Source of the DNA: Azolla pinnata
Taxonomy: Eukaryota > Streptophyta > Polypodiopsida > Salviniales > Salviniaceae
Length of the DNA stretch: 53,179 nt
Assembly: GCA_037176905.1 (NCBI GenBank)
Contig: JBBBWG010015334.1
Coordinates: 1 to 53,179 of the forward strand
Direction of reading: 5' to 3'
Part shown: piece by piece, positions 22,093-33,564 of the stretch
How positions within the stretch are numbered: position 1 is the first letter of the stretch
How the letters are laid out: each line of letters opens with the position of its first letter
Notes under the pieces: model-generated
What the model was told of the DNA's origin: nothing
What the model saw: the letters and a program-made list of their open reading frames with translations, nothing else
Databases searched by the model: none
Program-made: the position numbers and the translations under genes

Positions 22093-25000
22093 ATGATGAT
22101 GCACCGTCGTCATCATCGCCGGCTACTTGCAGGGTTTCTGCACAGAAGCTCGCCATCCGCGGGGTAACGATTCTCCATTTCCTTCGATCTTTCCGTTATA
22201 CGTTCTTCCGCATCATCGTCATCCTCCTCCTCCTTGCATTCTTTGTTCGCATCCTTCTCGCATTCGTTCATCATTCCTTCCTTCCTACTGCTTAGCAATG
22301 CTAGCTTCTCTCTACCAGGTGTGCTCCATCTTCTTTTCTCCATCGCCTTATTCAAGAACATAATCAAAGCTTCTACTCCCACCTCAATGTCAGGTGATGT
22401 CTCCCTCAGTTAAGATTTTGGAGTGCTCATTTTCCTCGCTTTTATTGTCGCAAACTAACTATTTCTTTTTTGTTTTCTGCTTGCAGCCGAGAAGCTTCTG
22501 GTCTTTCCTTCGCCACACTCGATCCTGATAAAATCTCAGGATCTCAACGTGCAGAGATATACAATCTAGGTGAAAGGAAGAAGGAACTCGCTCACTCTTC
22601 CTTTTCTTCTTTTGCATACATGCATGCATGCAAACATTCATTCACGTGATTTCATCATGTTCTAACGGGAAATCTTAAGTTCATCTGTTAGTACCCCCTT
22701 CGTTTACTCTCAGAGCACAGGAAAGAGTTCTTATAGTTTCGTTCTCCCTGTCTTTGCTTGATATGTTTTTAGTACAAGGCAAATGGGCAGGTGCTTCAAA
22801 ATTTATCGACATAGTTGATCCTTTGAATGGCCATCCTTTTCTGAAGATTCCTGACACGAATGATTCTGAACTGAAGGTATGGTAGTACATATATGTATAA
22901 TAATAGAAACATGTGCAGCCACGGAACTTAGAGCTTGTTCGTGCAAACTGAGCCCGAGTGTTCTGAAACCTGAGTTTGAGTGTTCGGATGCATTGGATAG
23001 ACAGAAAAACATAAAATTTAGTCGAAACAACATTGTATTTAGTAAACCTAACTTTAAGTGTTAGATTTCAGTAGATAGGTAGAAACGCATTAGATTTAAT
23101 CGGAATAACATCATAATCAATGAAACTAAACGTGTGCAAGGTGTTCTGTAACATAAAATTGAGTGTTGAAATGCATTATAGACAGAAATGGAAGATTTAA
23201 TTGCAAAAACACCATAATCACCGAAATTGAATGTAAATGAGATATTCTGGAACCTGAATTTAAGCACTGTAATGTGCTAGATAGACTTGAAGAACAGAAG
23301 GTTTAATCGCAACAAAGCCATAATTAATGATGGGGCATTCCAAAATTTTAATTTTGAGTATTGGAATGCATCAGATAAACAAAAGATCAGAAGATTATCT
23401 GGTAATAGCAGAATTGACATCCAAACCCTCAATTTAAGTGTGAATAAGGACCTTAAATATCGTCTTCCTATATTTCATTGAGGAACCATTAAATCAGAAC
23501 CATCATCATGGAGATCAAGTTTCCAAAACATGATTGAAACAATATCTTGAATGTGTGAACTGTTTCTGCATGATTTTAAATTTCCAGCACAGCAAGTTTA
23601 GAAACATGATTGAAACAATATCTTCAACGTCTGAACTGTTTCTACTTTTACATGGTTTTAAATTAGGCTTGAATGTTTTTTGAGTTTGTTATTGACTGAA
23701 ACTAGTAGATGGTTTAGGAACACCTCTGTCATATGACTGCTGCAAGTGAATGTAAAAGGTGCACAAAGCTCAGATTGCCATATCTACATAGTATGCCATG
23801 AGAATATTTTGACTAACATCTTTAACATTCCGTACTCTGAAATGAGACAAGTAATTGTTGTGATGCATTCATTGATATTATGAATATCTTAACAAATTAC
23901 TGTGTGCAAGTAGCTGAATTTTTCGCATTAGTACTTTTGCAAATGACTTGGATCTTTAATGTCCTTTGGCTGTGTTTGAAACGTGATCATTGACATAGTC
24001 ACATTTTGGATATTGCTTGTATTTAGTAAACTAATGAAATATATTTCTGTTGTCTTCTCCTTGTAGGTAGGATATTCTGATGTTCTATGATATGATACCT
24101 GATTTGTTCTTTGTGTCTTTTGCAGCCTTTCATTGAGAGTTCAAGGTCATGCCCAAAGTCCGGACTTCATAATCCATTTAGAAATTCTGAAAGGTAAGAT
24201 CTTTTAAGTTGCCTCATCATTGTTGTAGAAGTTTTAGGGTTTAGGGTTAAGGTCATGACCGTGTTTGACAATTAGTAAGGTTATTCCCAGATGCAGCTTT
24301 TTTTATGAGCTATATTGATTTCTGAAGTTCCTCTCTCATCTTCATTTCTTTACAGATACCTTTTATATGGTGATGTTTCAGCAAAGGCAGCCTATGCTTT
24401 GAAGCAGCCTGAGGCATATTTTCTTTCTCTTCGATTATGGTCCAATATTACAATCATGTATCTATGTGGTTGATGATGTTGTATTTGCAGGTTGAGACTT
24501 TCTTTGCAAGATTAATTCAACGTGTTTCTCCGAAGAGTTTTCCTCAAGCTGTTGGTGAAGTTAGTGTGACACAAAAATTTCTGGAGAACTTTTCTGGAGA
24601 TCAAGTATGGTGGTGGATGATGGTTTTCTGGTTGATCAATATGTTCAGTCATGGAACACCATTTTTTAGTTGTGGCCCTGATGAAGTTCTGAAATGATGT
24701 AGTTTCTTCTTATGTTTTTGCAAGGTCCGTTTTCTAGCACGATCTTTTGCTGTGCCTGGCAATCATTTAGGTCAGCAGAGTAATGGGTACCGTTGGCCTT
24801 ATGGTCCTGTAAGTGTGATTCTCCTTTTCCATGGTCAAGTTTGCAGCTGATCTCTGGAGAAGTAAACATAATATCATCTTAGAAAGTGCTGAAAAGATAC
24901 CACAATGCCTACTATTTTGGGTTTATGTCTGTTTTGACCCCTAGATACATATTAACAGAATACAATATCATGAATTTGAACAAAAGAATCACGACTTAGA

Positions 25001-28000
25001 TGTTAAATATTTTCTCAAACAGAGAACCTATGGTAAATGTCTGGCACGAAGGTGAAAGTAAGAATCATGGCTTAGATATTATTGAGTTTTTTAAACATGT
25101 CTCTGAAAGTGCAGGGCAGGGTAAATCCTAGTTTTTTCATATATGTATAGATTTTTGCTAGTCAGTAGATTATTAATATCTCTACACTGGAAGCTCTATG
25201 GCTCAGATTTAATGAGGATGTACGTAATGTAATAGATAAGAAAGTGTCTGCTATAGACAAGTTTTGCTTAAAATAGAGTTTCCTGGAAATAAGCTCAACG
25301 CCTCTTTTGTTGTTTAAATACTACTCTTCTAGGCAACATCTTAATTCTTAAAGCTAGTTCACATGACTTAAAAGAAGGAAAGAGGTCGTGAGGACTTCAT
25401 CTCCAAGAAAAAGAAAGAAAGACAGGATTTTCGGAATTTACATACTTTTACTATCTGCGAGGAAAAATTCCTTCTTACTATTATGGCCATCAAATGTTGT
25501 CTCATTCTTTTGCGTTTATGAAATTCGTGAACTTAATGAATAATACTTTTGCAGGTGGCTATTATTACACCCTTCAATTTCCCCCTTGAGATCCCTGTTT
25601 TGCAACTTCTTGGTGCTCTCTACATGGGAAACAAACCTTTACTTAAAGTTGATAGTAAGGTGTGCCATTTTGTTTTTTCTCAATGAACATCTTTTGGGTT
25701 AGTCATTGTCAATTTTCTTTTGGTAAAGAAAATATCCTTTCTGGACTTTGAGAAAAAAGCATGCATGCATGGCAGCACAGTAATTTGACACTGATAATCT
25801 AGATAATTGTTGGAATGAGAATATGTTTTAGTAATTGTTGTATTCAAAATTTACCATCTTAGTTGTCAGAAAATGTTATAGTATTATTCCCTGGAGAAAT
25901 TCAGTGGAAGCCTGTGTATGAATGTATAATTTTGGTTCCAAATTTCCTGTAAGAGTCGACCTCCACATATTTACAAATGAGTCCGGACAGTTATTATATA
26001 TTATTAGAAACATAGATCTTGACTCTAGTAAGTGAATAAACCTGTTTCCTCACTTTGTTTCTTTATCACTTTCCTAATTGATTATCAAACTGTTGCTGGG
26101 AAATAGAGCAGTCAACGGGACATTGAGCCTTAGACCTTAAACTTTAGATTGGTTTCACGAATACTACAGTCGGAAATGCAGGTCTCATCAAAACATTTTA
26201 GTTCCGGTTGAGTTTTAAAATGTCATCAAGGAGTTTTATGTTGTTGTTTGACTGAGTTTAATGTATTATGAGTCATGACATTGTCATAATTCTGCAATTT
26301 TATTTTGTTCTGAGTTCAACTTTCCATAACTTGCTGTGCCTCTAAAAAGATATGAGCTGTGCACCTTTGAACGATAACATCAGAGGTGATAGAAAACTGG
26401 ATGGGTAGTTTCTAAGCTGAAAGCTTGTTCACTGCAGGTCAGTGTTGTGATGGAACAAATGTTGCGACTTCTCCATGAGTGTGGGATGCCGCATAATGAT
26501 GTGGATTTCTTGAATTGTGATGGTGTAACAATGAACAAGTTTTTGTTGGAGGTAACTATTTATTTAGTATTTAATATGAAAGGGGCTTCCTGTTTATTAA
26601 TTGCATAAAGCATAACTGGGACTCATATCAATGTTGTCAGTCTGGATCATGTGCTGTGTATGTTTTGCAACGCCACCATTTTCGAGAAAGCTGAATGATA
26701 CTTCATGATCTCTTAGATCATAATTCTAAGATTTTTCCATGCAAATGAACAATGTGTAAATACTCGTGTTTTGGTGTCTTTGGATCATAGTTCTAAGATT
26801 TAGTCATGTGAATGAACAATGTATAAATACTAGTGTTTTGGTGTCTTTGATTACCAGGATTCAATTTTTGTCTTTGTATGTATGCTTGCTTAGTGCATTA
26901 TAAAGGTAGAATGAATGTGACACTAAGTAAATTTTCGTTAAAATACATGTGATAGAATATAGGCCACTATGAAAAAAGGGAACAATGTCAATTGCATGGC
27001 TGTATTTCTCAAACTTTTTAAAATAGGGATATTAGTTGTCACAAAGTGCTCAATAATTCAACATTCAAAACCTTACTGGTGAGAAGGGAGGAGGCGACAA
27101 TGTCTTATGAAAAAAGCTAGAACCTGAAGAAACTAGGACATTATCAATTACAGGGTTGCATTTTCACAATATGGACATAGTTTTTCACAAAGTTTCCAAT
27201 AATTTAACAGTCAAAAGCTTGCATTGCACTAAGTGAGGAATAAAGTACATACTAATGTTTCTAACGAGGCCATAATGTCCTGCAAAGGAACTAAAAAATT
27301 GTCATCTACGTAAAAACATTTTTAAAACAGGGATCAAACGTGCATTTAGGGAGAAAGAAAGTACATATTAATGTTTTTATGGAGCCCACAATATCCTATG
27401 CTTCAAATCTGTTATCAAGTGATTTCAGCTTTTTGGCACATCTTCTTGTAGAGAAAATTGTGCTCATTTTAAATCATCTATCATTTTTGTTTGTCAATAC
27501 ATCTTGTGCTTGTTGCTACATTTTTTAACATAATAGTGGCATGATTAATGTCCTAATTTTCAATGTAAAAACTCCAATGCAGGCAAAACAGAAAATGACA
27601 TTGTTTACTGGAAGTTCCCGAGTAGCCGAGAAGCTTGCCCAAGATCTGAAAGGACGCCTGAAACTAGAAGATGCTGGTTTTGATTGGAAGATTCTTGGGC
27701 CAGATGTCAGAGATGTAAGGTTTTTCCTTGAGTCCTCTAGCTCGGGGATGGGACTCTTTCTTGTAATTTTGTTTCTTCAGGATAGCTTGCAGCCACAATG
27801 CATTATTAACCTCAGTTATTTTTGTTATTTCGACTAGAAGTTGCTTCTCCTTAGTACATGATAATAAATGACATATGACCTACACTGAGGGTTTCGTATT
27901 GCTTGTCCTCCAGTACAATTAGACTCTATGCGTTAGATAATTGATTCCTAGCTTCAGTTTTACTTCTTGGTCAATGCCATTAGCAGTTACTTTAGTCAGT

Positions 28001-29898
28001 ACATGTTGTCCTTTTACATGTTATATTCTTAAACAAGGTACATTTTAGGTTTGGATGCTAAGTGAGCCTAATGTGAACTAATTAGCATTGTGTCAGCTGG
28101 CTTTGAGCATAGAAAACTTCCTATTTTCTGTCCGTTATTGTTACTCTGGAGTTGTTCATCCATCAAGCCTGTTTCTGTGAACTATCTTACAGTGTGAGAG
28201 ACCCCTGTGGGTACAACTTTGAGTCGAAGGCAGAGATGCACTTTTTCTTTGAAATGTCTACCATCATTCATGTTATGCTATTGTGGTGTCTACTTCCTGG
28301 TAGTATGTGCTTAATGAAAGTGTGGCATGAGCCATGTGCATGTCTCTTGATAAATCATTGTTGGTTTGATACCAGAGTTGGTTTTATCCATTTAACTCGA
28401 GTGTATAATTTTCAATCTTTCAGGAAGATTATGTTGCTTGGGTCTGTGATCAGGATGCATATGCTTGTAGTGGCCAAAAGTGCTCAGCGCAATCCATTCT
28501 CTTCATGCATAAGGTAAATCCATGCTCAAATGAAGTCTAACAATCTGAATCAGATCAGTGACAAAACGGGAACATTTGTGAATGCTATGAACTCTAGTGC
28601 TTTTTTAACTTCAGAATTGGGGTACAAACTTTCTCTCAAAACTTAACGCACTTGCTAAGCGTAGGAAGCTTGAAGATCTAACAGTTGGACCAGTCCTCAC
28701 GGTATGTGTTGGAATTCCTTGATTTTGTAAAATAAATTGTGTAACAGTTTGAAGTGATCATTTCTATGTACTGAATAAAATTCTTCGTACAAAGTAATGT
28801 TGCTTCCGAATTGCATCTAATCAAGATAAGTAAACATATATTCTGTTTGAATGCGCATATTTAGATGCTTATATATGTGAGCAGAAAATTAACTTTTCGT
28901 GAAATAATAACTCTAACATGCTCGAGGTAGTTCATGCAAAATTAGTTTATTTATTTTGTCAATGATGAACTTTTCTGCTATGTAAGTGGTTGAGCAAGAG
29001 TTGTGCAGGAAAGCTTGATTTGAACATTTAGACATTTGGTCTCATCTTCTAGGTGACAACAGAACAAATCTTAGACCATGTCAACAGGCTTTTGCAAATT
29101 CCTGGTGCAAGGTTGCTCTTCGGAGGAAAGCCACTAGAGAATCACAGCATCCCGAAAGTGTATGGTGCAGTAGAACCTACTGCAGTGTTTGTACCCCTCC
29201 CAGAGATACTGAAAAATGAATATTTTGGCCTGGTCACAACCGAAATATTTGGTCCCTTCCAAGTAGGTGGAGATGCATATGCAATGGATTATTGTGAGCC
29301 GTTCTTGAAGAATTCATAGCCATCTTTGTGTACACAGGTTGTGACAGAATATACAACCGATGAATTGCCACTTGTTCTGGACGCTTGTGAAAGGATGGAG
29401 GCACACTTAACAGCAGCCATCGTTTCGCATGATTCTCATTTCATACAGGTATGGACCCCCTTCTTGTGACAAGATTGTTGCAAACTAGAACTTGCATTTT
29501 TTATGGCATTATCCATCTATACTTCAATACTCTTTCAGGAGGTTCTTGGAAGAACGATCAATGGAACAACGTATGTGGGGATTAGGGCACGCACAACGGG
29601 GGCCCCACAAAATCATTGGTATGTCATCGAACCGCAGCTATTGCTGTCTGAATCGTGTTACTGTGGATTATCGATAGTCTGCTGAAATCGTACTATCGTG
29701 GATCTTATAAATTGTAGACTTGAGTATATGACATTGATTGTTCGTTCATTCGATTACAGGTTTGGACCAGCTGGTGATCCGAGGGCCGCAGGAATCGGCA
29801 CTCCGGAGGCCATAAAGCTTGTTTGGTCTTGTCATCGAGAAGTGATTCACGACGTGGGCCCTATATCGCAATCTTGGTCATTACCTCCACCGTCGTAA
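22093..29898 (+). CDS. ALDH12A1: Delta-1-pyrroline-5-carboxylate dehydrogenase (ALDH family 12)
   Basis: Sixteen exons: 22093-22163, 22487-22569, 22773-22876, 24126-24193, 24356-24413, 24491-24604, 24725-24808, 25555-25659, 26438-26551, 27583-27714, 28424-28513, 28615-28701, 29053-29262, 29338-29448, 29539-29618 and 29760-29898. Total 1650 nt, 549 residues, close to the usual plant length. The start MMMHRRHHRRLLAGFLHRSS is a basic, acid-free mitochondrial presequence. Landmarks: GYRWPYGPVAIITPFNFPLE, FTGSSRVAEKLA and SGQKC with the likely catalytic Cys331, then GRTINGTTYVGIRARTTGAP. The enzyme oxidises P5C/glutamate semialdehyde to glutamate with NAD+ in the matrix, the last step of proline breakdown. 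Intron 5 has a GC donor (GAG|GCATAT). The frame stays open upstream through the poly-His tract to 21139, which would bury the presequence. I chose 22093 because family similarity and targeting begin there. Confidence 0.95.
22950..23430. repeat. Degenerate ~100-bp tandem repeats in ALDH12A1 intron 3
   Basis: Four to five diverged units share TGAGTGTT(C/G)GGATGCATT, (T)AGACAGAAA, TTTAATCGCAACAA and CATAATCAATGAAA, in the same order. Non-coding. Confidence 0.7.
26716..26849. repeat. 67-bp tandem duplication in ALDH12A1 intron 9
   Basis: Copies 26716-26782 and 26783-26849 both begin GATCATARTTCTAAGATTT and end TGTTTTGGTGTCTTTG, with about eight differences. Confidence 0.9.
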
Positions 29899-30574
29899 AT
29901 CCGAATGTTCCTTGAAAGTTTGTTCCTAGCCCCTTAAAAAAGAAAACATCCTACAAGAATAATCAACCACCTCGTGCAGATGTATTCCGCAACATACTTG
30001 TGCTGGTAATTGCCATCTCCTTGTGTTTAATTACAAGATGCGGTGGGTCTTCTAGAAGAGTTTTCGTTGTGTTTCCTCGAGCTTCTAATGGTTTATTATC
30101 CCCTAATCTAAGAGAAGGCAACTTTCTTGCTTCCATCCACAAAACTTCGAATACGCACTTCTTCTGTACGATGATGAACAAGCGATGAACGAGTAATCAG
30201 TCCACTTTCAGACTGCTTTTGGAAAGCGAACGATTTCACGTTTGGTATCAAGCAAGAATGCTCGAGTGCTAAGCTTGCCTGTCATAACCCAACATCTTCG
30301 AGTCGAGATTTTCTACCATATCAAGCTTGGATACGGTGCTTATTTGTTGCAATCTTTCCTCTCCTTTGTCGAATTTGCATCTGGAAAACTGTCGAAAAAT
30401 GCATAACAAATTTGTTAATTACATTTTCAACGTCTACTGAAATTAGAAATGACAGAGTAATGCTTGTTTCTACAATTACTTCTTAATCCCTTCTCGCTAA
30501 CCGATTCTATCCTTCTCTTAATAATTGCTTCCATCTATCTCTTCTCACGTTCTTCGATTCTTAATCTTCCTACT
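29899..30574. other. 3' flank of ALDH12A1, no gene seen
   Basis: It should carry the 3' UTR. No RNA gene or coding frame recognised. Confidence 0.45.
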
Positions 30575-30840
30575 ATTGTTTCCTAACCGTTGCCTACTTC
30601 GTATTACTGCATACTAATCGATTCTCTTACTTATATTCGATCGGTACTAACTGTTGCCTACCTCGTACAACTGCTTACTAATCAATTCTCCTACTATATT
30701 CGGTTGATACTAACTGCTGCCTGCTTCGTACTACTGTTGCTTACGAATCGATTCGCTTACTATATTTGATTGATACTAGCCGTTGCCTACTTCGTACTGC
30801 TGCTTATTAATCGATTCGCGTACTATATTCGATTGATGGG
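30575..30840. repeat. ~62-bp minisatellite, four copies
   Basis: Units read CCGTTGCCTACTTCGTACT, then ACTGCTTACTAATCGATTC, then the TTACTATATTCGATTGATACTA part, with scattered substitutions. The array stands about 170 bp before a telomere-like tract. Confidence 0.85.
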
Positions 30841-31011
30841 TGTCAAGTAATTTTAGAATCTGATTCAGTTGGTGTTAATCAATCAATTGGGCGTTTGAAT
30901 TCTCGTTAGTCTGTAATTTCTGATTTTAGTAGGCGTTGAAATGTAATTAATAAATTGTTAGGCGTTTTTTTCCCCTTATTTCGAATGCAATTCGTCAGAT
31001 CGAAGACGACG

Positions 31012-31055
31012 ACCCTAACCCTAACCCTAACCCTAACCCTAACCCTAACCCTAAT
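31012..31055. repeat. Interstitial (CCCTAA)7 telomere-like tract
   Basis: Seven uninterrupted CCCTAA hexamers. This is the TTAGGG form, not the Arabidopsis-type TTTAGGG. Gene-bearing sequence lies on both sides, so this is not a chromosome end. Short AACCCTAA runs are common just upstream of plant transcription or translation starts, and a gene-like leader follows. Confidence 0.9.
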
Positions 31056-31084
31056 TCTCCCCACGGCTTCTTCCAACGAAACCC

Positions 31085-31292
31085 TAGCTGAGGCGGCCAA
31101 CCAGATTCAACAGGTATGCTTGCCCTCCCTCTCTCCATGTTCTCCCTGAACGCTTCATCTTGGCCCTCTGAACTGAAGCTGCACCGGCGCTTCCTCAAAA
31201 CTCTGATTGAGGCGGTCCTTCTCATCCTCAGGTATGCTTGCTCTTCTCTCTCAATGCTCTTCCTGAAAGGCTTCGTTTTGGTCTCGGAAGGG
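31085..31292 (+). repeat. 118-bp-period duplication carrying a CAG|GTATGC donor
   Basis: GAGGCGG...CAGGTATGCTTG followed by CTCTCTC, ATG, CCTGAA, GCTTC and CTCGGAA occurs twice. The donor-like cores are at 31111 and 31229. The two copies differ at many sites. Confidence 0.75.
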
Positions 31293-31309
31293 AAAACAAC
31301 GCCCGCCGT

Positions 31310-32694
31310 TAGGGTTTTCTGGGAGGTTGAAGATTTTGATGACGCATCATCGCCTTCCTCTTTCAGAATATGGAGGCTCTTTCTGCTCCTCCCCGCCTCC
31401 ACCTTCTTCTACTGCAGAGAAACATGCTCTTTGGCAGCCCCGTGCTTTGGCTTGCACACCAATGCATGCATCGTGTGGAACCGTGAGAAGCGGAAAGTCT
31501 CGACCTGGTGGAATCCGTGACTATTCTGATCCTTTTCCTTTGGGTAAGAGCAATCAGACAGTTCGCAATATCTCGAGTTCCGCTCTAAAAGAGAACAAGT
31601 TGCCCGGAGATTTTGCCAAACGCTGGACGGAGAAGAGAGAAGAAGGCTTTCAGGGATTTCCCGGATTTAATCAGCAAGAAAGGAGACAGTGTACTGCAGC
31701 ATGAGGATTCTGAACGTGAAGAGGGGATGACGAAGAAACCAAATGCTGATGTAGTGAGGTGTACAGCGTCACTCAGTAAGGAGTTAATTGACCTCAAAAC
31801 AGGTGAAAATGTCGGAGAAAAAGGTAATAAAGGAAAAAAAGCAGTTAGGGATTTCCCATGTTCAGCAATTGTAGTAGAGAGCAAACAAAACACTATAGGT
31901 GATACAGGCAGTCAGATTGTATCCCACAGAATGGAAGTATATGAAGTTTATGCAGCTCTAGAGTCACAGGAAAAAGGTGAAGATGGTGCAAAAGAAGCTC
32001 AAATCGATGTAAAAATTCAAATTAATGAGAAGGAGAAGGCGATAGAGAGCGATTTTCCATTAATTCCCTAGGATCAACAAGGGAAAAAAGCTGTTCGTGA
32101 TTTCTCTACCATTCTCAAGGAAAAGCAAGAGAAAAGAGCTGTTCGTGATTTCCCTGTGAGCTATACTTTGTGAGGGATTTATCAATATTAAAACAGCTGA
32201 AAATGTAGGAAAAGAAGCTAAGAAAGTGAAAACAGCATTTAGGGATGCAGTAAGCAGCATACAACTGTTGCAGATAGAGGATGATGCTGAAGGAGCAACA
32301 GTTGTTGACAAACAGGGGAAGGAGATTGAAAGCGTGGTAACTTTTCAGCGGTGCAAGAAAATTCAAAGCAAAGTATGCAATCAGGGATCTTCCTGATATT
32401 GGGCAAATACCATTTTCTTTGCTTGGAAAAGAGAATCTGACAAAGGATTGGGATAGCAAGCAAGGCGATCTTCTGTTCAGATGAAGAAGCACAACCAATA
32501 GATGCTGAGACTCCTAGAAAAACAGAAATGTTGATTGTGGATAGCTGACAATCTGATAACACCGGGAAGAAGAAGAAGAAGAGAGTATTTAAGGAACCAG
32601 AGTTTGTTGATGGCATCAGGAAAGTGCCTCATCTCAGGTCAGATAATGAACCATTGAATGAAATAGAGTCGGATAATGTGTGACAGTCACCATC
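31310..32694 (+). pseudogene. Broken gene with repeated (A)[VFI]RD[FL]P motifs, SUVH5/6-like N-terminus?
   Basis: Coding-like but interrupted. An open stretch at 31613-32071 holds KKAFRDFPDLISKK and GKKAVRDFPCSAIV. The same frame resumes after a TAG with KKAVRDFSTILKEK and KRAVRDFPVS. Other frames carry KTAFRDAVSS (about 32235), AIRDLPDIGQ (about 32380) and KEPEFVDGIRKVPHL (about 32590). At least three frame changes and two stops are needed to read through. The unit ELIDLKTGENVGEKGNKG...RDFP is itself duplicated (cf. FINIKTAENVGKEAKK...RDAV). AVRDFP motifs occur in the N-terminal part of plant SUVH5/6-type H3K9 methyltransferases, but no SRA, pre-SET or SET domain is present. The family link is tentative. 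Confidence 0.45.
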
Positions 32695-33564
32695 TATTTC
32701 GTATTATGCATTCCTCTTGCCTTTGTTCTACTGGTTGGAGGCATTCAAGGCTTTTTCCATTAGAAACAATGGTATCTAAGCTGCTGAAAGATGCACTCTT
32801 GGAATCGAGCAGCATGGTTTGGTTCATGCCCATGGAAACTGTCTGAGATGAGAATTCAAAACTGCTGTGGACATGTCCGTGGATTGGATACCAAGTTTCA
32901 AGGTTATACAGATGTAAAATTCCAGAGCGAACATTAATTCTTTGAAGGGAGAATGCCATATCTAGTCTTGAGCATGCTTGTTTTGATGATGATGCTTGGC
33001 AACAAAAGAATTGTATAGTTTCATTCTCGTTGAATCTTTACGACCCATACATCTTCGATGCGATAATGATAAAGCAGAGTCGAATGATGCCAAAAAAGGA
33101 TTATGCAAAAGGATGCATGCCTGACACAGGCGGAGAAACCTGTTCGAGCTTGTCTCAATCTTCTGCTTCTACGGCACCCGACGGTTACTTCTTAAGGTAG
33201 CTCTTGATTGTTACTTTCGGAGGTTTTCAGAATTCCAAAAGGATCGATGCCAAGCCTTGATCGAGAGACGCTTCTTTCAAGGCACTGATTTGGCCTTTGC
33301 TTTGATTATCTGTTGAAAGAACATACATTAATGTGCTTCAGAAATGCGAGTATTAGGTCGATCGTATCACTGCTCTTCCATGATCGAGGCGCAATAACAT
33401 CGAGAACATATATGCTTTGCAATGCATGAGAACCACTGCAGATCTGACACAAACAAAAAAAAAAACACTTGGAAATACACACTCATGAGTCTGATTCCAC
33501 AAAAAACACTTGGAAATGCACACTCATGAGTCTGATTCCACCTGGTTTGGCGAAAGATAGTTAC
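32695..33564. other. Non-coding, no gene recognised
   Basis: Contains a local duplication of AAAAAACACTTGGAAATRCA plus CACTCATGAGTCTGATTCCA near 33463-33541. Otherwise nothing identified. Confidence 0.45.

Noticed and set aside
30575-30840. CRISPR-like array
   Set aside because: Whole units repeat without unique spacers, in a plant nuclear context. It is a minisatellite.
31012-31055. Chromosome end
   Set aside because: Only 43 bp long, with gene-bearing sequence on both sides.
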